Shown here one piece after another: positions 1 to 8,873 of a DNA stretch of 64,000 bases (positions are counted from its first letter, which is position 1; the number at the start of each line of letters is the position of its first letter). The notes under the pieces were generated by a model. It searched no databases. It was not told the origin of the DNA and saw nothing but the letters and a program-made list of their open reading frames with translations. The translations under genes were made by a program, and so were the position numbers. Location: contig NZ_BJCC01000010.1 of NCBI RefSeq assembly GCF_004309355.1, forward strand, positions 62,001-126,000. Direction: 5' to 3'. The DNA comes from Enterococcus florum (GTDB lineage: Bacteria > Bacillota > Bacilli > Lactobacillales > Enterococcaceae).

Positions 1-1
1 A

Positions 2-262
2 TTAATGTCAAAACCACGTCTTTTATTGCTGGATGAGCCATCCATGGGACTTGCGCCAATTTTTATCAAAGAGATCTTTACCATCATTCAAGAAATTCAA
101 AAACAGGGAACGACTGTCTTATTGATCGAACAGAATGCGAAGATGGCGTTGACCATTGCTAATCGCGGCTATGTTTTAGAGACGGGAAATGTCGTGCTGC
201 AAGGGACTGGACAAGAATTGCTGGCCAGTGATGAAGTCAAGAAAGCTTATTTGGGAGGATAA
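2..262 (+). CDS. livF: LivF-type branched-chain amino acid ABC transporter ATPase (5' truncated)
   Basis: This is the C-terminal part of a cytoplasmic ABC ATPase; the reading frame is open to the left edge of the window, so the start lies outside. The visible part begins just before the Walker B segment (LLLLDEPSMGLAP), continues with the D-loop, and has the LIEQN switch region typical of LivF/LivG, where the usual H-loop context is altered. The C-terminus is short, as in LivF, with no extra regulatory domain. LivF pairs with LivG to power uptake of leucine, isoleucine and valine. The next gene starts 3 bases after the stop, so the two are probably co-transcribed. The LivF call rests on motif context; another high-affinity amino acid ATPase is less likely. 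Confidence 0.85.
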   Translation, partial: LMSKPRLLLLDEPSMGLAPIFIKEIFTIIQEIQKQGTTVLLIEQNAKMALTIANRGYVLETGNVVLQGTGQELLASDEVKKAYLGG

Positions 263-265
263 AAG

Positions 266-910
266 ATGAGTGTAAAGGATTTTATGTCTGCTGAATTGAT
301 CACAGTTGAACCGGAGACTAAGATTTTTGATGCAGTAGATTTAATGAAGAAGCATGATATCCATCGTTTGCCGGTCGTTAAAAATGGTCAGCTGGTCGGC
401 TTGATCACAGAGGGAACGATTCAAGAAGCCTTACCCTCCAAAGCGACTTCTTTAAGTGTGTATGAAGTGAACTATTTATTGAACAAGACTGTCGTGGCTG
501 ATGTCATGATCAAAGAGGTAAAGACAGTAAGCCCAAGAGCACAATTGGAGGATGCGGTGTATCTGATGCGTCAGAACAATATTGCGGTTCTTCCGGTGTT
601 GGAAGGTGAAAAGCTCGTTGGGATCATTACCAACAATGACATTTTCGATGCCTTTTTGAAGCTTGCCGGCTATCATGAAGGTGGAACACGGATTCAAATT
701 TGTATCCGTGAAGATAAAAAAGGGATCCTTGCCGAGGTAGCGAAGATTCTCGCTGACAATGACTATAGTATTTTAACAGTGATTATTGATCATACTGATG
801 AAGGCGCCATTGTCGAAATGCAATTAAAATCAAAAGAACCTGAGAGAATTAAAGGGATTTTAGAAGCGGCAGGCTTTGAAGTAACAGAGGCTACACTAAC
901 CAATCCTTGA
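266..910 (+). CDS. CBS-pair and ACT domain protein (AcuB-like)
   Basis: The 214-residue protein has two CBS domains (about residues 1-60 and 75-135), which bind adenosine nucleotides in this family, followed by an ACT domain (about 140-210), a small-molecule and often amino-acid sensing fold. There are no membrane segments, so it is cytosolic. A start codon directly behind the livF stop with an intergenic AGGATAAAAG points to translation as the last gene of the liv operon, and a hairpin terminator follows. A role as an energy or amino-acid sensor for branched-chain amino acid uptake is an inference from context; AcuB in Bacillus has a different neighbourhood, so I leave the symbol empty. Confidence 0.8.
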   Translation: MSVKDFMSAELITVEPETKIFDAVDLMKKHDIHRLPVVKNGQLVGLITEGTIQEALPSKATSLSVYEVNYLLNKTVVADVMIKEVKTVSPRAQLEDAVYLMRQNNIAVLPVLEGEKLVGIITNNDIFDAFLKLAGYHEGGTRIQICIREDKKGILAEVAKILADNDYSILTVIIDHTDEGAIVEMQLKSKEPERIKGILEAAGFEVTEATLTNP

Positions 911-920
911 TCAACAGTAG

Positions 921-957
921 ACTGGCCGTTTTTATAGCGGTCAGTTTTGTTTTATTT
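921..957 (+). terminator. Rho-independent terminator of the liv operon
   Basis: Stem ACTGGCCG pairs with CGGTCAGT (one G-U) across a T-rich loop, and a T-rich tract follows. It sits just after the CBS-ACT gene. Confidence 0.75.
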
Positions 958-1058
958 TAGAGTATGCTACAATGAATGCTCGGCAAGCTTTTCTTGCGTT
1001 AAAGGAGAAGCCACGAGGATTGAGAACGTAAGATTTTTAGACAAAAGGAATGATTGCA

Positions 1059-1289
1059 ATGGCAAAAAAGAACAAAGATATTCAAGTCCAGGTACAAGAA
1101 GCTGCAAAGCTCATCAATGGTAAAAAAACTGAGGTCACGCAATTGGTTATCGGAAAAAAAGTGATCGGCGAGATCATTGCGGAAGGAAAAGGATTCCGCG
1201 TATGGGCAGGGGATACTCAATTAGGAACGGTGAAAACCCTTGATGATGGGATTGAAGCGGTGATTCGCAACTGGAATCTCCACGATTAA
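1059..1289 (+). CDS. DUF2969 family protein
   Basis: This small soluble protein of 76 residues matches the DUF2969 family known from lactic acid bacteria, with a Lys-rich N-terminus, a central VIGKKVIGEI stretch and a WAGDTQLG-like segment. I chose the ATG at 1059 because AAAGGA at 1044-1049 is 9 bases upstream; an in-frame ATG at 1050 lies too close to that site. It is a single gene with the liv terminator before it and a tRNA promoter behind it. No function is known for the family, and nothing in the sequence suggests an enzyme. Confidence 0.75.
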   Translation: MAKKNKDIQVQVQEAAKLINGKKTEVTQLVIGKKVIGEIIAEGKGFRVWAGDTQLGTVKTLDDGIEAVIRNWNLHD

Positions 1290-1319
1290 AAAAATCATGA
1301 AAAATCCCGTGAAAAATAC

Positions 1320-1348
1320 TTGCATTTTTTTTTGAAGTTCGGTATTAT
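1320..1348 (+). promoter_or_regulatory. Promoter of the tRNA-Tyr/tRNA-Gln pair
   Basis: TTGCAT and TATTAT are separated by exactly 17 bases, about 75 bases before tRNA-Tyr. It is a strong sigma-A-type promoter, as expected for tRNA genes. Confidence 0.7.
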
Positions 1349-1424
1349 AACTGAGTCGGGTTTTTAGAAGCCTGTCAATGGTGCACGTTCTTTTTATAGA
1401 ATGAAAAAGAACAGCTGATACGAT

Positions 1425-1508
1425 GGAGGAATAGCGAAGTGGCTAAACGCGACGGACTGTAAATCCGTTCCTTAGGGTTCAGTGGTTCGAATCCACTTTC
1501 CTCCACCA
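1425..1508 (+). tRNA. tRNA-Tyr (anticodon GTA)
   Basis: The acceptor stem GGAGGAA pairs with TTTCCTCC at the end, and CCA is encoded. The anticodon loop reads CTGTAAA with GTA as anticodon. The long variable arm of class II tRNAs is present, and the T-loop GGTTCGAATCC is intact. Confidence 0.97.
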
Positions 1509-1509
1509 T

Positions 1510-1581
1510 TGGGGTATAGCCAAGCGGTAAGGCAACGGACTTTGACTCCGTCATGCGTTGGTTCGAATCCAGCTACCCCAG
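1510..1581 (+). tRNA. tRNA-Gln (anticodon TTG)
   Basis: TGGGGTA pairs with TACCCCA as a 7-bp acceptor stem. The anticodon loop is CTTTGAC with TTG. The T-arm GGTTCGAATCC is intact. CCA is not encoded, unlike in the tRNA-Tyr gene two bases upstream. Confidence 0.97.
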
Positions 1582-1588
1582 TTCCAGT

Positions 1589-1616
1589 CAGACGAGATCG
1601 TCTGGCTTTTTTTGTT
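1589..1616 (+). terminator. Terminator of the tRNA pair
   Basis: Stem CAGACG, loop AGAT, stem CGTCTG, then GGC and a run of seven T directly behind tRNA-Gln. Confidence 0.9.
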
Positions 1617-1696
1617 GCCAAAAGCGGCTTTAGCAGTTTTAATAACTTGAGAAAATGCTTGTTTTGCGCTACTCTGAGAGAGAGGAGCTGGTAAAG

Positions 1697-1864
1697 ATGA
1701 AGAATAGAGCCAAAGAGTTTGTGACAGAAGCGGCTGAACGAATTTACGATTTATTGAAGGACAACCATTACGAGGTGACGATCCATTCAAAAGACAAGCG
1801 ATTGAAGGTTCGCCAGGTGCGTCCGACAAGACATACAATCAAATGGAAAGCCAAAAATCATTAA
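1697..1864 (+). CDS. Small basic hypothetical protein
   Basis: The 55-residue protein is rich in Lys and Arg, with a predicted helical first half (AKEFVTEAAERIYDLL) and a beta-like second half ending TIKWKAKNH. I do not recognise its family. Support for a real gene is GAGGAG at 1682-1687, 9 bases before the ATG, and a perfect terminator hairpin directly after the stop. A longer frame from 1655 lacks its own ribosome binding site. It stands alone between the tRNA pair and the convergent TetR gene. A nucleic-acid-binding role would fit the charge but is not shown. Confidence 0.6.
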   Translation: MKNRAKEFVTEAAERIYDLLKDNHYEVTIHSKDKRLKVRQVRPTRHTIKWKAKNH

Positions 1865-1893
1865 GGAGATGCGTTAGCATCTCCTTATTTTTT
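1863..1893. terminator. Bidirectional terminator
   Basis: Perfect stem GGAGATGC / GCATCTCC with loop GTTA, followed by TTATTTTTT on the plus strand. It lies between the end of the small hypothetical gene and the end of the convergent TetR gene, whose stop falls in the T tract. Confidence 0.85.
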
Positions 1894-2500
1894 AGCGTTC
1901 AATTTCGATTCCTAAGATCGTGAGATGCCCATTGCCGACTAGCTTGATCACCAATGTAGCCAAACTATTTGCATCCATCGTTGTGCCGCTGGTGATCCAC
2001 CAATGCAGCGTCCCGACAAATATCGAGGTCATGTATTCCAAGATAAAGTCCATTGGAACTTCAATATCGTTTTCGGTGATTTTCAATCGACGAAAAATGT
2101 GGGCATATTTTTCGTCTAAAATATCAGCGATCTGTTTTCTCAGCATTTCATTGGCTGAAGCATCCATAATCGTAAGAAAAAACTTTCGATTTTCCTGGAT
2201 TCGCTGGTAGATGCTGGTCAAGACCAACTCCACCTGTTTGACCTTTAGACGATTTCCTTGAACGATCTGATCCGGGTCCAGTACAGAGGCAAAGGCTTCA
2301 ATGGCATTGTGAAAAATAAAGTCATAGAGATCTTGCTTGTCTTTAAAATGGGCATAAAAGGTTGCACGATTGATCATCGCTTGATCCGCGATCTCCTGAA
2401 CAGTGATATTATCGTAGCCTTTAGTTTCGACCAACGAAACAAACGCTTCTACGATCATTTTGTGGGTTCGCTTAACGCGTAAATCCATTTTTTTCGGCAT
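1892..2500 (-). CDS. TetR/AcrR family transcriptional regulator
   Basis: The 202-residue protein has an N-terminal TetR-type helix-turn-helix at about residues 30-60 (ITVQEIADQAMINRATFYAHF, a canonical AcrR signature). A ligand-binding helical C-terminal domain of about 140 residues follows. It reads away from the large CoA-dehydratase activase gene, and 181 bases lie between the two starts. TetR proteins usually repress a divergent neighbour and themselves, so control of that gene is the natural inference. The effector, possibly an acyl-CoA, is unknown. Confidence 0.88.
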   Translation of the reverse strand: MPKKMDLRVKRTHKMIVEAFVSLVETKGYDNITVQEIADQAMINRATFYAHFKDKQDLYDFIFHNAIEAFASVLDPDQIVQGNRLKVKQVELVLTSIYQRIQENRKFFLTIMDASANEMLRKQIADILDEKYAHIFRRLKITENDIEVPMDFILEYMTSIFVGTLHWWITSGTTMDANSLATLVIKLVGNGHLTILGIEIER

Positions 2501-2524
2501 ATTGAAAATTCCTTTCAGCTTTTT

Positions 2525-2656
2525 GCAACACTCTTGAATGGACTGTTGCTTATCTCACACTATTGGCTATTTTGGTTGTTGCAATCAAATAAAAAACTTC
2601 TTAAAATATACGTGAGTAGTATAACAAACAGTATGTAAGATAATCAACACCTGTTG
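2525..2656. promoter_or_regulatory. Intergenic region with inverted repeats, candidate TetR operators
   Basis: Between the divergent TetR and activase genes, GCAACA at 2525-2530 is mirrored by TGTTGC at 2544-2549. CAACACCTGTTG at 2645-2656 is a second, compact inverted repeat with the same TGTTG core, just before the activase ribosome binding site. A third GTTGTTGCAA lies near 2575. The repeated core suggests one regulator with several sites. This is by eye only. Confidence 0.35.
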
Positions 2657-2681
2657 TTAAAAAGAGAAGGTAGGAGAAAAG

Positions 2682-5600
2682 ATGAATTTACGTGCGGGGA
2701 TCGATGTTGGCTCAACCACAGTTAAACTGGTGATCCTAGACGAAAAAAATCAGACGTTATTTTCTAAATATGAACGGCATTTTTCAGATGTGAAAACCGC
2801 CACAGAACGCGTATTGAGAGAAGCCAATGAAGTGATTAATGATGCAATGATGACGATGACGATCACTGGATCAGGTGGAATGGGTCTAGCGGATGTGCTG
2901 GAGATTCCTTTTGTTCAAGAGGTTATCGCGTGTACACGTACCGTCGAAGAAGTGATTCCAGAGACAGATGTTGCCATCGAATTAGGCGGAGAAGACGCGA
3001 AGATCACCTTTTTTGAAGGAGCCTTGGAGCAACGAATGAATGGGAGTTGTGCGGGGGGGACCGGTGCATTCATTGATCAAATGGCTGTGCTGCTAAAAAC
3101 CGATGCTAACGGTGTCAATGAACTGGCGAAAAACTATCAAACGCTGTACCCAATTGCATCACGGTGTGGTGTTTTTGCAAAAACGGACGTTCAGCCGTTG
3201 ATTAACGAAGGCGCGGCCAAAGAGGATATCGCAGCCAGTATTTTTCAGGCAGTCGTAAATCAAACCATTGCCGGTTTGGCAGCTGGCCGCAAAATCAAGG
3301 GAAAGATTGCTTTTCTAGGCGGTCCTTTATTTTTTATGTCTGAATTGCGCAAACGATTTATCGAGACTTTGGCGATCACTCCTGAAAATGTGATTTTTCC
3401 AGAAAATCCACAATTATTTGTTGCGATGGGTGCAGCTTTTTACTCTGAAGGGGCAGATGCTGTGACCTTGAATCAATTATTGAGTCGTTTGACGAAAGCA
3501 AACGGTGGGAATTTATCTCCTTCAGATACTTTAGATGCGTTGTTTGAAGATGAGCAAGACCTTGCGGCATTTCGTAAACGCCACAGTCAAGCACAGGCTG
3601 AAAAAAAGGAGCTGACCCAGCATGAAGGGGTGGCCTTTTTAGGCATCGACGCCGGATCGACTACGACGAAGGTGGCCTTGATTGATGAGAGCGGTCGGTT
3701 GATGTTTTCGTTTTATGGAAACAATCAAGGCCAGCCATTAGAAACTACGATGAAGGTTTTGAAAGATCTTTACCGCAAATTACCTAGCCAAGTGTTTATC
3801 GGCAAAGCCGCAGTTACTGGTTATGGCGAGCAGCTGATCAAAAATGCGCTGAAGGTCGACATTGGTGAAGTAGAGACTATGGCTCATTACAAAGCAGCGA
3901 ATCATTTTCAACCGGGGGTAGACTTTATTCTGGATATCGGCGGGCAAGACATGAAAGCCATGACGATCAAAGAAGGGGCGTTGTCTTCGATTCAATTGAA
4001 CGAAGCGTGTTCATCCGGCTGCGGATCATTTATTGAAACCTTCGCTAAATCGTTGAATTACAAAGTGGAAGATTTTGCTGAGGCCGCCTTAGCCTCACGA
4101 ACACCGGTGGATTTAGGGTCGCGTTGTACGGTTTTCATGAATTCTAAAGTCAAGCAGGTCCAAAAAGAGGGCGCTTCAGTCGGCGATATTTCAGCAGGAT
4201 TGTCTTATTCTGTCATCAAAAATGCGATCTATAAAGTCATCAAGGTTCGACGTCCTGAAGAATTGGGCGAAAAAATTGTTTGCCAAGGAGGCACCTTTTA
4301 TAATGAGGCCGTTTTACGCGCTTTTGAGCTGGTGACAGGACGTGAGGTAGTTCGCCCGTCGATCGCAGGATTAATGGGTGCTTATGGGGCAGCTTTGATC
4401 GCGTTGGAGAATTATGAGATTGGAGAAGAAACCACGATTCTTACGCCTCAAGAATTGGATGACTTTACGGCTCAAAAAGAGTTTACTCATTGTGGATTGT
4501 GTGAGAACAACTGTATGATGACGGTCACAATTTTTTCAGATGGACGTGAGTTTATTACCGGAAATCGGTGTGAACGTGGTGCCCGGATCAAGATAAAACG
4601 AGAGGATCGGAAAGTCAATCTAATCGACTATAAATATCGGCGATTGTTCAAATACCGCTCACTGCGAAGAAAAGAAGCCACTCGGGGGACCATCGGGATT
4701 CCGCGTGTACTGAATATGTATGAGAACTACCCATTATGGCATATCTTTTTCAGCGAATTGGGCTTTCGTGTTGAATTGTCGCCACGCTCCAACAAGGATC
4801 TGTACGAACAGGGGATGGAGACGATCCCAAGCGATACTGCGTGCTATCCAGCGAAAATCGCGCATGGTCATATTCAAGCTTTGATCGATCAAGGTGTTCC
4901 GATGATTTTTTATCCTGGTGTTGTTTTCGAGAGAGAAGAATCCAAAGAGGCAGACAACCATTTCAATTGTCCAATCGTACAAAGCTATCCTGATGTGATT
5001 CGCAACAATGTCGATGACATTCGTGAAGGAAAAGTAGATTATCGCAATCCTTATCTAAATTTAGCTAATGAAGCTTCAGTGGCAAAGGTGCTTTCCCATA
5101 CCTTCGAGGATCTTGGAATCTCTGAAGCAGAAATCATTGAAGCGCTACACCATGGCTATCAGGAATTAGAGACTTTTAAAGAGGATATCCGTACCAAAGG
5201 GGAAGAGACCTTGTTGATGATGAATCAAAAAGGGGAGCGAGGCGTCGTTCTTTCAGGTCGTCCGTATCACTTGGATCCTGAGATCAACCATGGGATTGCT
5301 GAAGTGATTACCCAAGAAGGATTTCATGTATTGACAGAGGACAGTGTTTCTCATCTAGCCAACGTCGGCAACTTGCGGGTGGTGAATCAATGGGTGTATC
5401 ATTCTCGACTGTATGCGGCAGCTCGAGTAGTGGCCAAAACGAAAAATCTAGAACTTGTTCAGCTGAATTCCTTCGGCTGCGGACTTGACGCGGTCACGAC
5501 AGACCAAGTTGAGGAGATCATGGAACAGTATGGGAAGATCTATACGGTTCTGAAGATTGATGAAGGTGCGAATTTAGGGGCGATCCGAATTCGTCTGCGT

Positions 5601-6929
5601 TCACTAAAAGCCGCGGTCAATGAGCGAGACAAGAGCAATTATGAACCAGTCAAACGGTTTGAGGAACCGGCTAAGATTACGTTTACCAAAGATATGCGTA
5701 AAAAGCATACTCTGCTCTTGCCGATGTTGAGTCCAATCCATCAAAGTGGGTTATTCGATGTTGCGCTGGAAGCTTCTGGTTACAATGTGGTCTGCTTGCC
5801 AGCGATGGACCGCGAGGCCGTCAACGTGGGACTGAAATATGTCAACAACGATTCCTGTTATCCGGCGATCATCTCGATCGGTCAATTGGTTGAAGCGTTG
5901 CAAAGCGGAGAATACGACGTCAACAATGTCAGTGTAATGATGAGTCAGACCGGCGGCGGTTGTCGTGCGACCAACTACATCCCGTTGTTGAGAAAGGCCT
6001 TGAATGATGCAGGCTTCCCTCAAGTTCCTGTCGTATCGGTTTCAATGGGGAACAAAGGAGTAGAGTCCAATCCAGGCTTTAAATACACACTGCCGATGAT
6101 CAAACGAATCGTCGTAGCAATCTTATATGGCGATTTGTTTGAGCGTGTTGTTTATCGAACGCGTCCGTATGAGCTGGAAAAAGGACAAATCGATGCCCTG
6201 CATGAAAGTTGGCTGAAAAAAGTGGAGGGCAATGTACGAAATGGCTCGCTGACGCAATTCAACCGCAACATGAAGAAAATCGTCAAGGATTTTGATACTG
6301 TGCCGATCTCTGATGAAGTCAAGCCTAAAGTCGGCGTAGTCGGCGAGATCTTAGTAAAATACTCTCCTACCGCAAACAATGATATCGTTCGCTTGCTGGA
6401 AGAAGAAGGCGCAGAAGCAGTCGTTCCAGACCTTGTCGGCTTTATGAACTATTCCTTGTACAACCAAATCTGGAAGTATGACAACATGGGAATGCCGAAG
6501 AAGAATAAGAATTTGGCAGAGTTTGTGATCAAGCTGATTGAAATGGTAGAAAAACCAATGGACAAGGCGCTGCGCGCTTCGACACGTTTTACAGGGATCC
6601 ACTCGATCTATCAGTTAGCAGAGGATGCAAGCAAAATCTTGTCGATCGGAAATCATACAGGAGAAGGCTGGTTCTTAACAGGAGAAATGATCGATCTGTT
6701 GAAAACCGGTGTGAACAACATCGTTTGTATGCAGCCTTTTGGTTGTTTGCCAAACCACGTTGTTGGAAAAGGCGTCATCAAGGAATTGCGCCACCAATTT
6801 CCAAAATCCAACATCGCCGCGATCGATTATGATCCGGGAGTTTCCTTAGTCAACCAGCTGAATCGCATTCGTTTGATGATGGCCACTGCCAATAAAATGC
6901 TGGATGAGGAAAAGGTAAATCTAAAATAA
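2682..6929 (+). CDS. Giant 2-hydroxyacyl-CoA dehydratase activase-like fusion protein
   Basis: The 1415-residue protein begins with two BadF/BcrA/HgdC-type ATPase modules. Their phosphate-binding [10 protein letters not shown] and [10 protein letters not shown] motifs are at about residues 6 and 321, and the cysteine motifs GSCAGGTG (about 121) and ACSSGCGSF (about 440) would hold a shared [4Fe-4S] cluster. A CGLCENNC cluster sits near 603-613. A long C-terminal half resembles DUF2229/HgdB-like subunits, with further conserved cysteines ([25 protein letters not shown]). In characterised systems the activase injects an electron at the cost of ATP into a separate dehydratase. Fusions of this kind occur in streptococci and enterococci but their substrate is not known. 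It is a single gene under a divergent TetR, and no dehydratase partner is in the window. Oxygen-sensitive chemistry is expected. Confidence 0.8.
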   Translation: MNLRAGIDVGSTTVKLVILDEKNQTLFSKYERHFSDVKTATERVLREANEVINDAMMTMTITGSGGMGLADVLEIPFVQEVIACTRTVEEVIPETDVAIELGGEDAKITFFEGALEQRMNGSCAGGTGAFIDQMAVLLKTDANGVNELAKNYQTLYPIASRCGVFAKTDVQPLINEGAAKEDIAASIFQAVVNQTIAGLAAGRKIKGKIAFLGGPLFFMSELRKRFIETLAITPENVIFPENPQLFVAMGAAFYSEGADAVTLNQLLSRLTKANGGNLSPSDTLDALFEDEQDLAAFRKRHSQAQAEKKELTQHEGVAFLGIDAGSTTTKVALIDESGRLMFSFYGNNQGQPLETTMKVLKDLYRKLPSQVFIGKAAVTGYGEQLIKNALKVDIGEVETMAHYKAANHFQPGVDFILDIGGQDMKAMTIKEGALSSIQLNEACSSGCGSFIETFAKSLNYKVEDFAEAALASRTPVDLGSRCTVFMNSKVKQVQKEGASVGDISAGLSYSVIKNAIYKVIKVRRPEELGEKIVCQGGTFYNEAVLRAFELVTGREVVRPSIAGLMGAYGAALIALENYEIGEETTILTPQELDDFTAQKEFTHCGLCENNCMMTVTIFSDGREFITGNRCERGARIKIKREDRKVNLIDYKYRRLFKYRSLRRKEATRGTIGIPRVLNMYENYPLWHIFFSELGFRVELSPRSNKDLYEQGMETIPSDTACYPAKIAHGHIQALIDQGVPMIFYPGVVFEREESKEADNHFNCPIVQSYPDVIRNNVDDIREGKVDYRNPYLNLANEASVAKVLSHTFEDLGISEAEIIEALHHGYQELETFKEDIRTKGEETLLMMNQKGERGVVLSGRPYHLDPEINHGIAEVITQEGFHVLTEDSVSHLANVGNLRVVNQWVYHSRLYAAARVVAKTKNLELVQLNSFGCGLDAVTTDQVEEIMEQYGKIYTVLKIDEGANLGAIRIRLRSLKAAVNERDKSNYEPVKRFEEPAKITFTKDMRKKHTLLLPMLSPIHQSGLFDVALEASGYNVVCLPAMDREAVNVGLKYVNNDSCYPAIISIGQLVEALQSGEYDVNNVSVMMSQTGGGCRATNYIPLLRKALNDAGFPQVPVVSVSMGNKGVESNPGFKYTLPMIKRIVVAILYGDLFERVVYRTRPYELEKGQIDALHESWLKKVEGNVRNGSLTQFNRNMKKIVKDFDTVPISDEVKPKVGVVGEILVKYSPTANNDIVRLLEEEGAEAVVPDLVGFMNYSLYNQIWKYDNMGMPKKNKNLAEFVIKLIEMVEKPMDKALRASTRFTGIHSIYQLAEDASKILSIGNHTGEGWFLTGEMIDLLKTGVNNIVCMQPFGCLPNHVVGKGVIKELRHQFPKSNIAAIDYDPGVSLVNQLNRIRLMMATANKMLDEEKVNLK

Positions 6930-6942
6930 TCCTGTTATCAAG

Positions 6943-6984
6943 AAGGATAGACTATTTTTTGTCAAAATGGTCTATCCTTTTTTG
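6943..6984 (+). terminator. Terminator after the activase gene
   Basis: Perfect 10-bp stem AAGGATAGAC / GTCTATCCTT with an AT-rich loop and a following T run. Confidence 0.9.
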
Positions 6985-7095
6985 GTTGAGAATTAGGTAT
7001 ATACCAGTTATAATAGAGCAGAGAACAATTCATTTTTTCAATAATAAAACAAATAGATGAACGAAATGTTTAACGAACGATCGGGGAGGATTCAA

Positions 7096-7800
7096 ATGGC
7101 AAATCAAGTACCGGTGTATATCCAAATACACGATCAATTAAAAGATGAAATCGAAAAGGGCCTCTGGAAGGTCGGGGATCGACTGCCTTCTGAGCGAGAG
7201 CTGTCGGTCAAATTCAGTGTGAGCCGTATGACCTTGCGTCAGGCGATCCAAACGCTGGCGGATGAAGGGATTTTAGAACGCAAAATTGGTTCGGGGACGT
7301 ATGTTGCCAATGAGAAGGTACAGGAAAAAATGAGCGGGACCACCAGTTTTACAGACATCATGGAATCACAGAACAAAGTGCCTTCCAGCAAGACCATCTC
7401 CTTTTTTTACTCACCTGCCAGCTCCAGCGAGATTCAAAATCTTGCGCTGGAAAAAGGGGAGCAGATTTTACGAATGGAACGGATTCGTTATGCGGACGAT
7501 ATTCCGATCTGTTTTGAGGTTGCCAGTATTCCGGCTAAGCTGGTCAAGGGGTTCAGCCGAGAAGAGATCACAGATTCCTTCTACCATACGCTGAAGGAAA
7601 AAGGCATGGAGATTGGCAGAGCGAATCAAACTGTTTCGGCGATCTTGGCTTCGGAACAAATTGCAGATTACTTGGAAATGAAACGCGGTGACGCTATTTT
7701 ACGTTTGCGCCAGATTTCGTATCTAGAAGATGGACAGCCTTTTGAGTATGTACGCACACAGTATGTGGGCAACCGTTTTGAATTTTATTTAGAAAAATAG
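7096..7800 (+). CDS. GntR/HutC family transcriptional regulator (UTRA domain)
   Basis: The 234-residue protein has a GntR winged helix at about residues 5-70 (DRLPSERELSVKFSVSRMTLRQAI) and a UTRA effector domain (about 90-230), as in the HutC/YvoA subgroup that senses sugar phosphates or amino-sugar derivatives. I chose ATG 7096 because GGGGAGGA ends 5 bases upstream. An upstream in-frame ATG at 7057 has no ribosome binding site. No sugar transporter or enzyme is adjacent, so its regulon is probably elsewhere and the ligand cannot be assigned. Confidence 0.85.
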   Translation: MANQVPVYIQIHDQLKDEIEKGLWKVGDRLPSERELSVKFSVSRMTLRQAIQTLADEGILERKIGSGTYVANEKVQEKMSGTTSFTDIMESQNKVPSSKTISFFYSPASSSEIQNLALEKGEQILRMERIRYADDIPICFEVASIPAKLVKGFSREEITDSFYHTLKEKGMEIGRANQTVSAILASEQIADYLEMKRGDAILRLRQISYLEDGQPFEYVRTQYVGNRFEFYLEK

Positions 7801-7820
7801 GAAGCAGCTACTCTGCTTCC
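7800..7820 (-). terminator. Terminator shared by the GntR and YigZ genes
   Basis: Perfect 8-bp stem GGAAGCAG / CTGCTTCC with loop CTACT. Read on the minus strand it is followed by TATTTTTCT, so it mainly ends the yigZ transcript. It overlaps both stop codons. Confidence 0.7.
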
Positions 7821-8452
7821 TTGATTGGCTGTTCGTGGTAGCGAACAACGCCTTCTTCAAATTGAACCTGTCCATTTAACAGGTCGATGACCTGATGCTT
7901 GAAGTCCTCTAATGTTGACTCATTGACCAGGCATAAAACGATAACCTGATCGGTAAATTGCGTTTCTTTGACAGCGATCTGCTGCAGATCAATGAAGTTT
8001 TCCATTTTTCCCCAGGCAGCGTAGCTCAACGAGACGTAAAGTTCTTGCTGAAGCCGGCCTTCAACGATTCCAGTCTGTTGAACAGCATCCGCAACAGCAC
8101 CAGAGTAAGCACGAATAAGTCCACCGGCTCCTAGTTTGGTACCGCCAAAATAGCGGGTCACGACGGCAGCTACATTGATCAATTCTTTTTTCTTTAGAAC
8201 CTCCAGCATTGGGACACCGGCTGTTCCGCTGGGTTCGCCATCGTCACTGGTTCGCTGAATTTCCTGACGATCGCCTAGGACATAAGCACTGCAATTATGA
8301 TTGGCTTTCCAATGCTCTTTTTTGATCGATTGAATAAAGGCTTTTGCTTCTTCTTCTGATTCGATCCGTTTCAAGGAGCAGATGAAACGTGATTTTTTTA
8401 TCTCTGTTTCATGGATACTGTCTTCTTTTATTGTCCGATAAGTCTCTAACAT
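7808..8452 (-). CDS. YigZ/IMPACT family protein
   Basis: The 214-residue cytosolic protein belongs to UPF0029 (YigZ, relative of eukaryotic IMPACT). The signature is visible in the first half: KKSRFICSL near residue 20, the DDGEPSGTAG loop near 75, and YFGGTKLGAGGLIRAY near 105. The C-terminal DUF1949 domain follows. Family members have a ribosomal protein S5 domain 2-like fold and may bind nucleic acid; the biochemical role is not settled. It is convergent with the GntR gene and divergent from the small DUF7662-like gene upstream of comFA. In many Firmicutes this gene sits beside comF, as it does here. Confidence 0.9.
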   Translation of the reverse strand: MLETYRTIKEDSIHETEIKKSRFICSLKRIESEEEAKAFIQSIKKEHWKANHNCSAYVLGDRQEIQRTSDDGEPSGTAGVPMLEVLKKKELINVAAVVTRYFGGTKLGAGGLIRAYSGAVADAVQQTGIVEGRLQQELYVSLSYAAWGKMENFIDLQQIAVKETQFTDQVIVLCLVNESTLEDFKHQVIDLLNGQVQFEEGVVRYHEQPIKEAE

Positions 8453-8530
8453 CTTCTCACCTCATGTCTAAGTATAGGAGATAACCGGACCTTGTTTCAA
8501 CTAAATCAACCAAAAAAAGGGGCGTAGAAA

Positions 8531-8818
8531 ATGGTTCGCAGAAAAAAATATGATGGAATCACCCAATATCTGAAGCATAATGGCGGCTCTCAGGTGACCT
8601 TGACCTTTACTCAGTACGACGAGTTGCTGTTTCCAAACAGCGGGTTGCCAAAGACCGCACGGGAAGATTTAGACTGGTGGGCCAATGACTACAAGCATCC
8701 TGAGAAGGGCGCCTATGGCTGGTTGAATGCCAAGTATGAAGTTGTCCATGTAAATTTAGAAAAGGAATATATCGTTTTCAATAAATTAGTAAAATCGACA
8801 GGATTGTTTGACCGGTGA
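8531..8818 (+). CDS. DUF7662-like small protein
   Basis: The 95-residue protein has the pattern of a small family with LTFTQYDELL, an LP-x-AR segment, a WW-x-ND motif (LDWWANDYKHPEKGAYGWL) and a closing V-x-V-x-LE-x-x-x-I-x-F strand. I recognise this as resembling DUF7662, which has no known function. AAGGGG precedes the ATG by about 8 bases. The gene ends inside a strong terminator, so it is monocistronic and separate from comFA. Confidence 0.55.
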   Translation: MVRRKKYDGITQYLKHNGGSQVTLTFTQYDELLFPNSGLPKTAREDLDWWANDYKHPEKGAYGWLNAKYEVVHVNLEKEYIVFNKLVKSTGLFDR

Positions 8819-8847
8819 TCAAGATAGAATGCTTGATCACTTTTTTT
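8815..8847 (+). terminator. Terminator overlapping a stop codon
   Basis: Perfect 9-bp stem GTGATCAAG / CTTGATCAC followed by seven T. It begins inside the last codons of the upstream gene and ends before the comFA ribosome binding site, which argues against a comFA start at 8808. Confidence 0.9.
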
Positions 8848-8873
8848 GCGTATTTTTATCCGAGGTGGTCAGG

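Noticed and set aside
1551-1838. Minus-strand 95-residue frame across tRNA-Gln and its terminator
   Set aside because: Overlaps a tRNA gene and terminator and the small basic gene; no ribosome binding site.
8808-8873. ComFA start at 8808
   Set aside because: It would place the start upstream of, and its message through, a strong terminator; ATG 8874 has a ribosome binding site.
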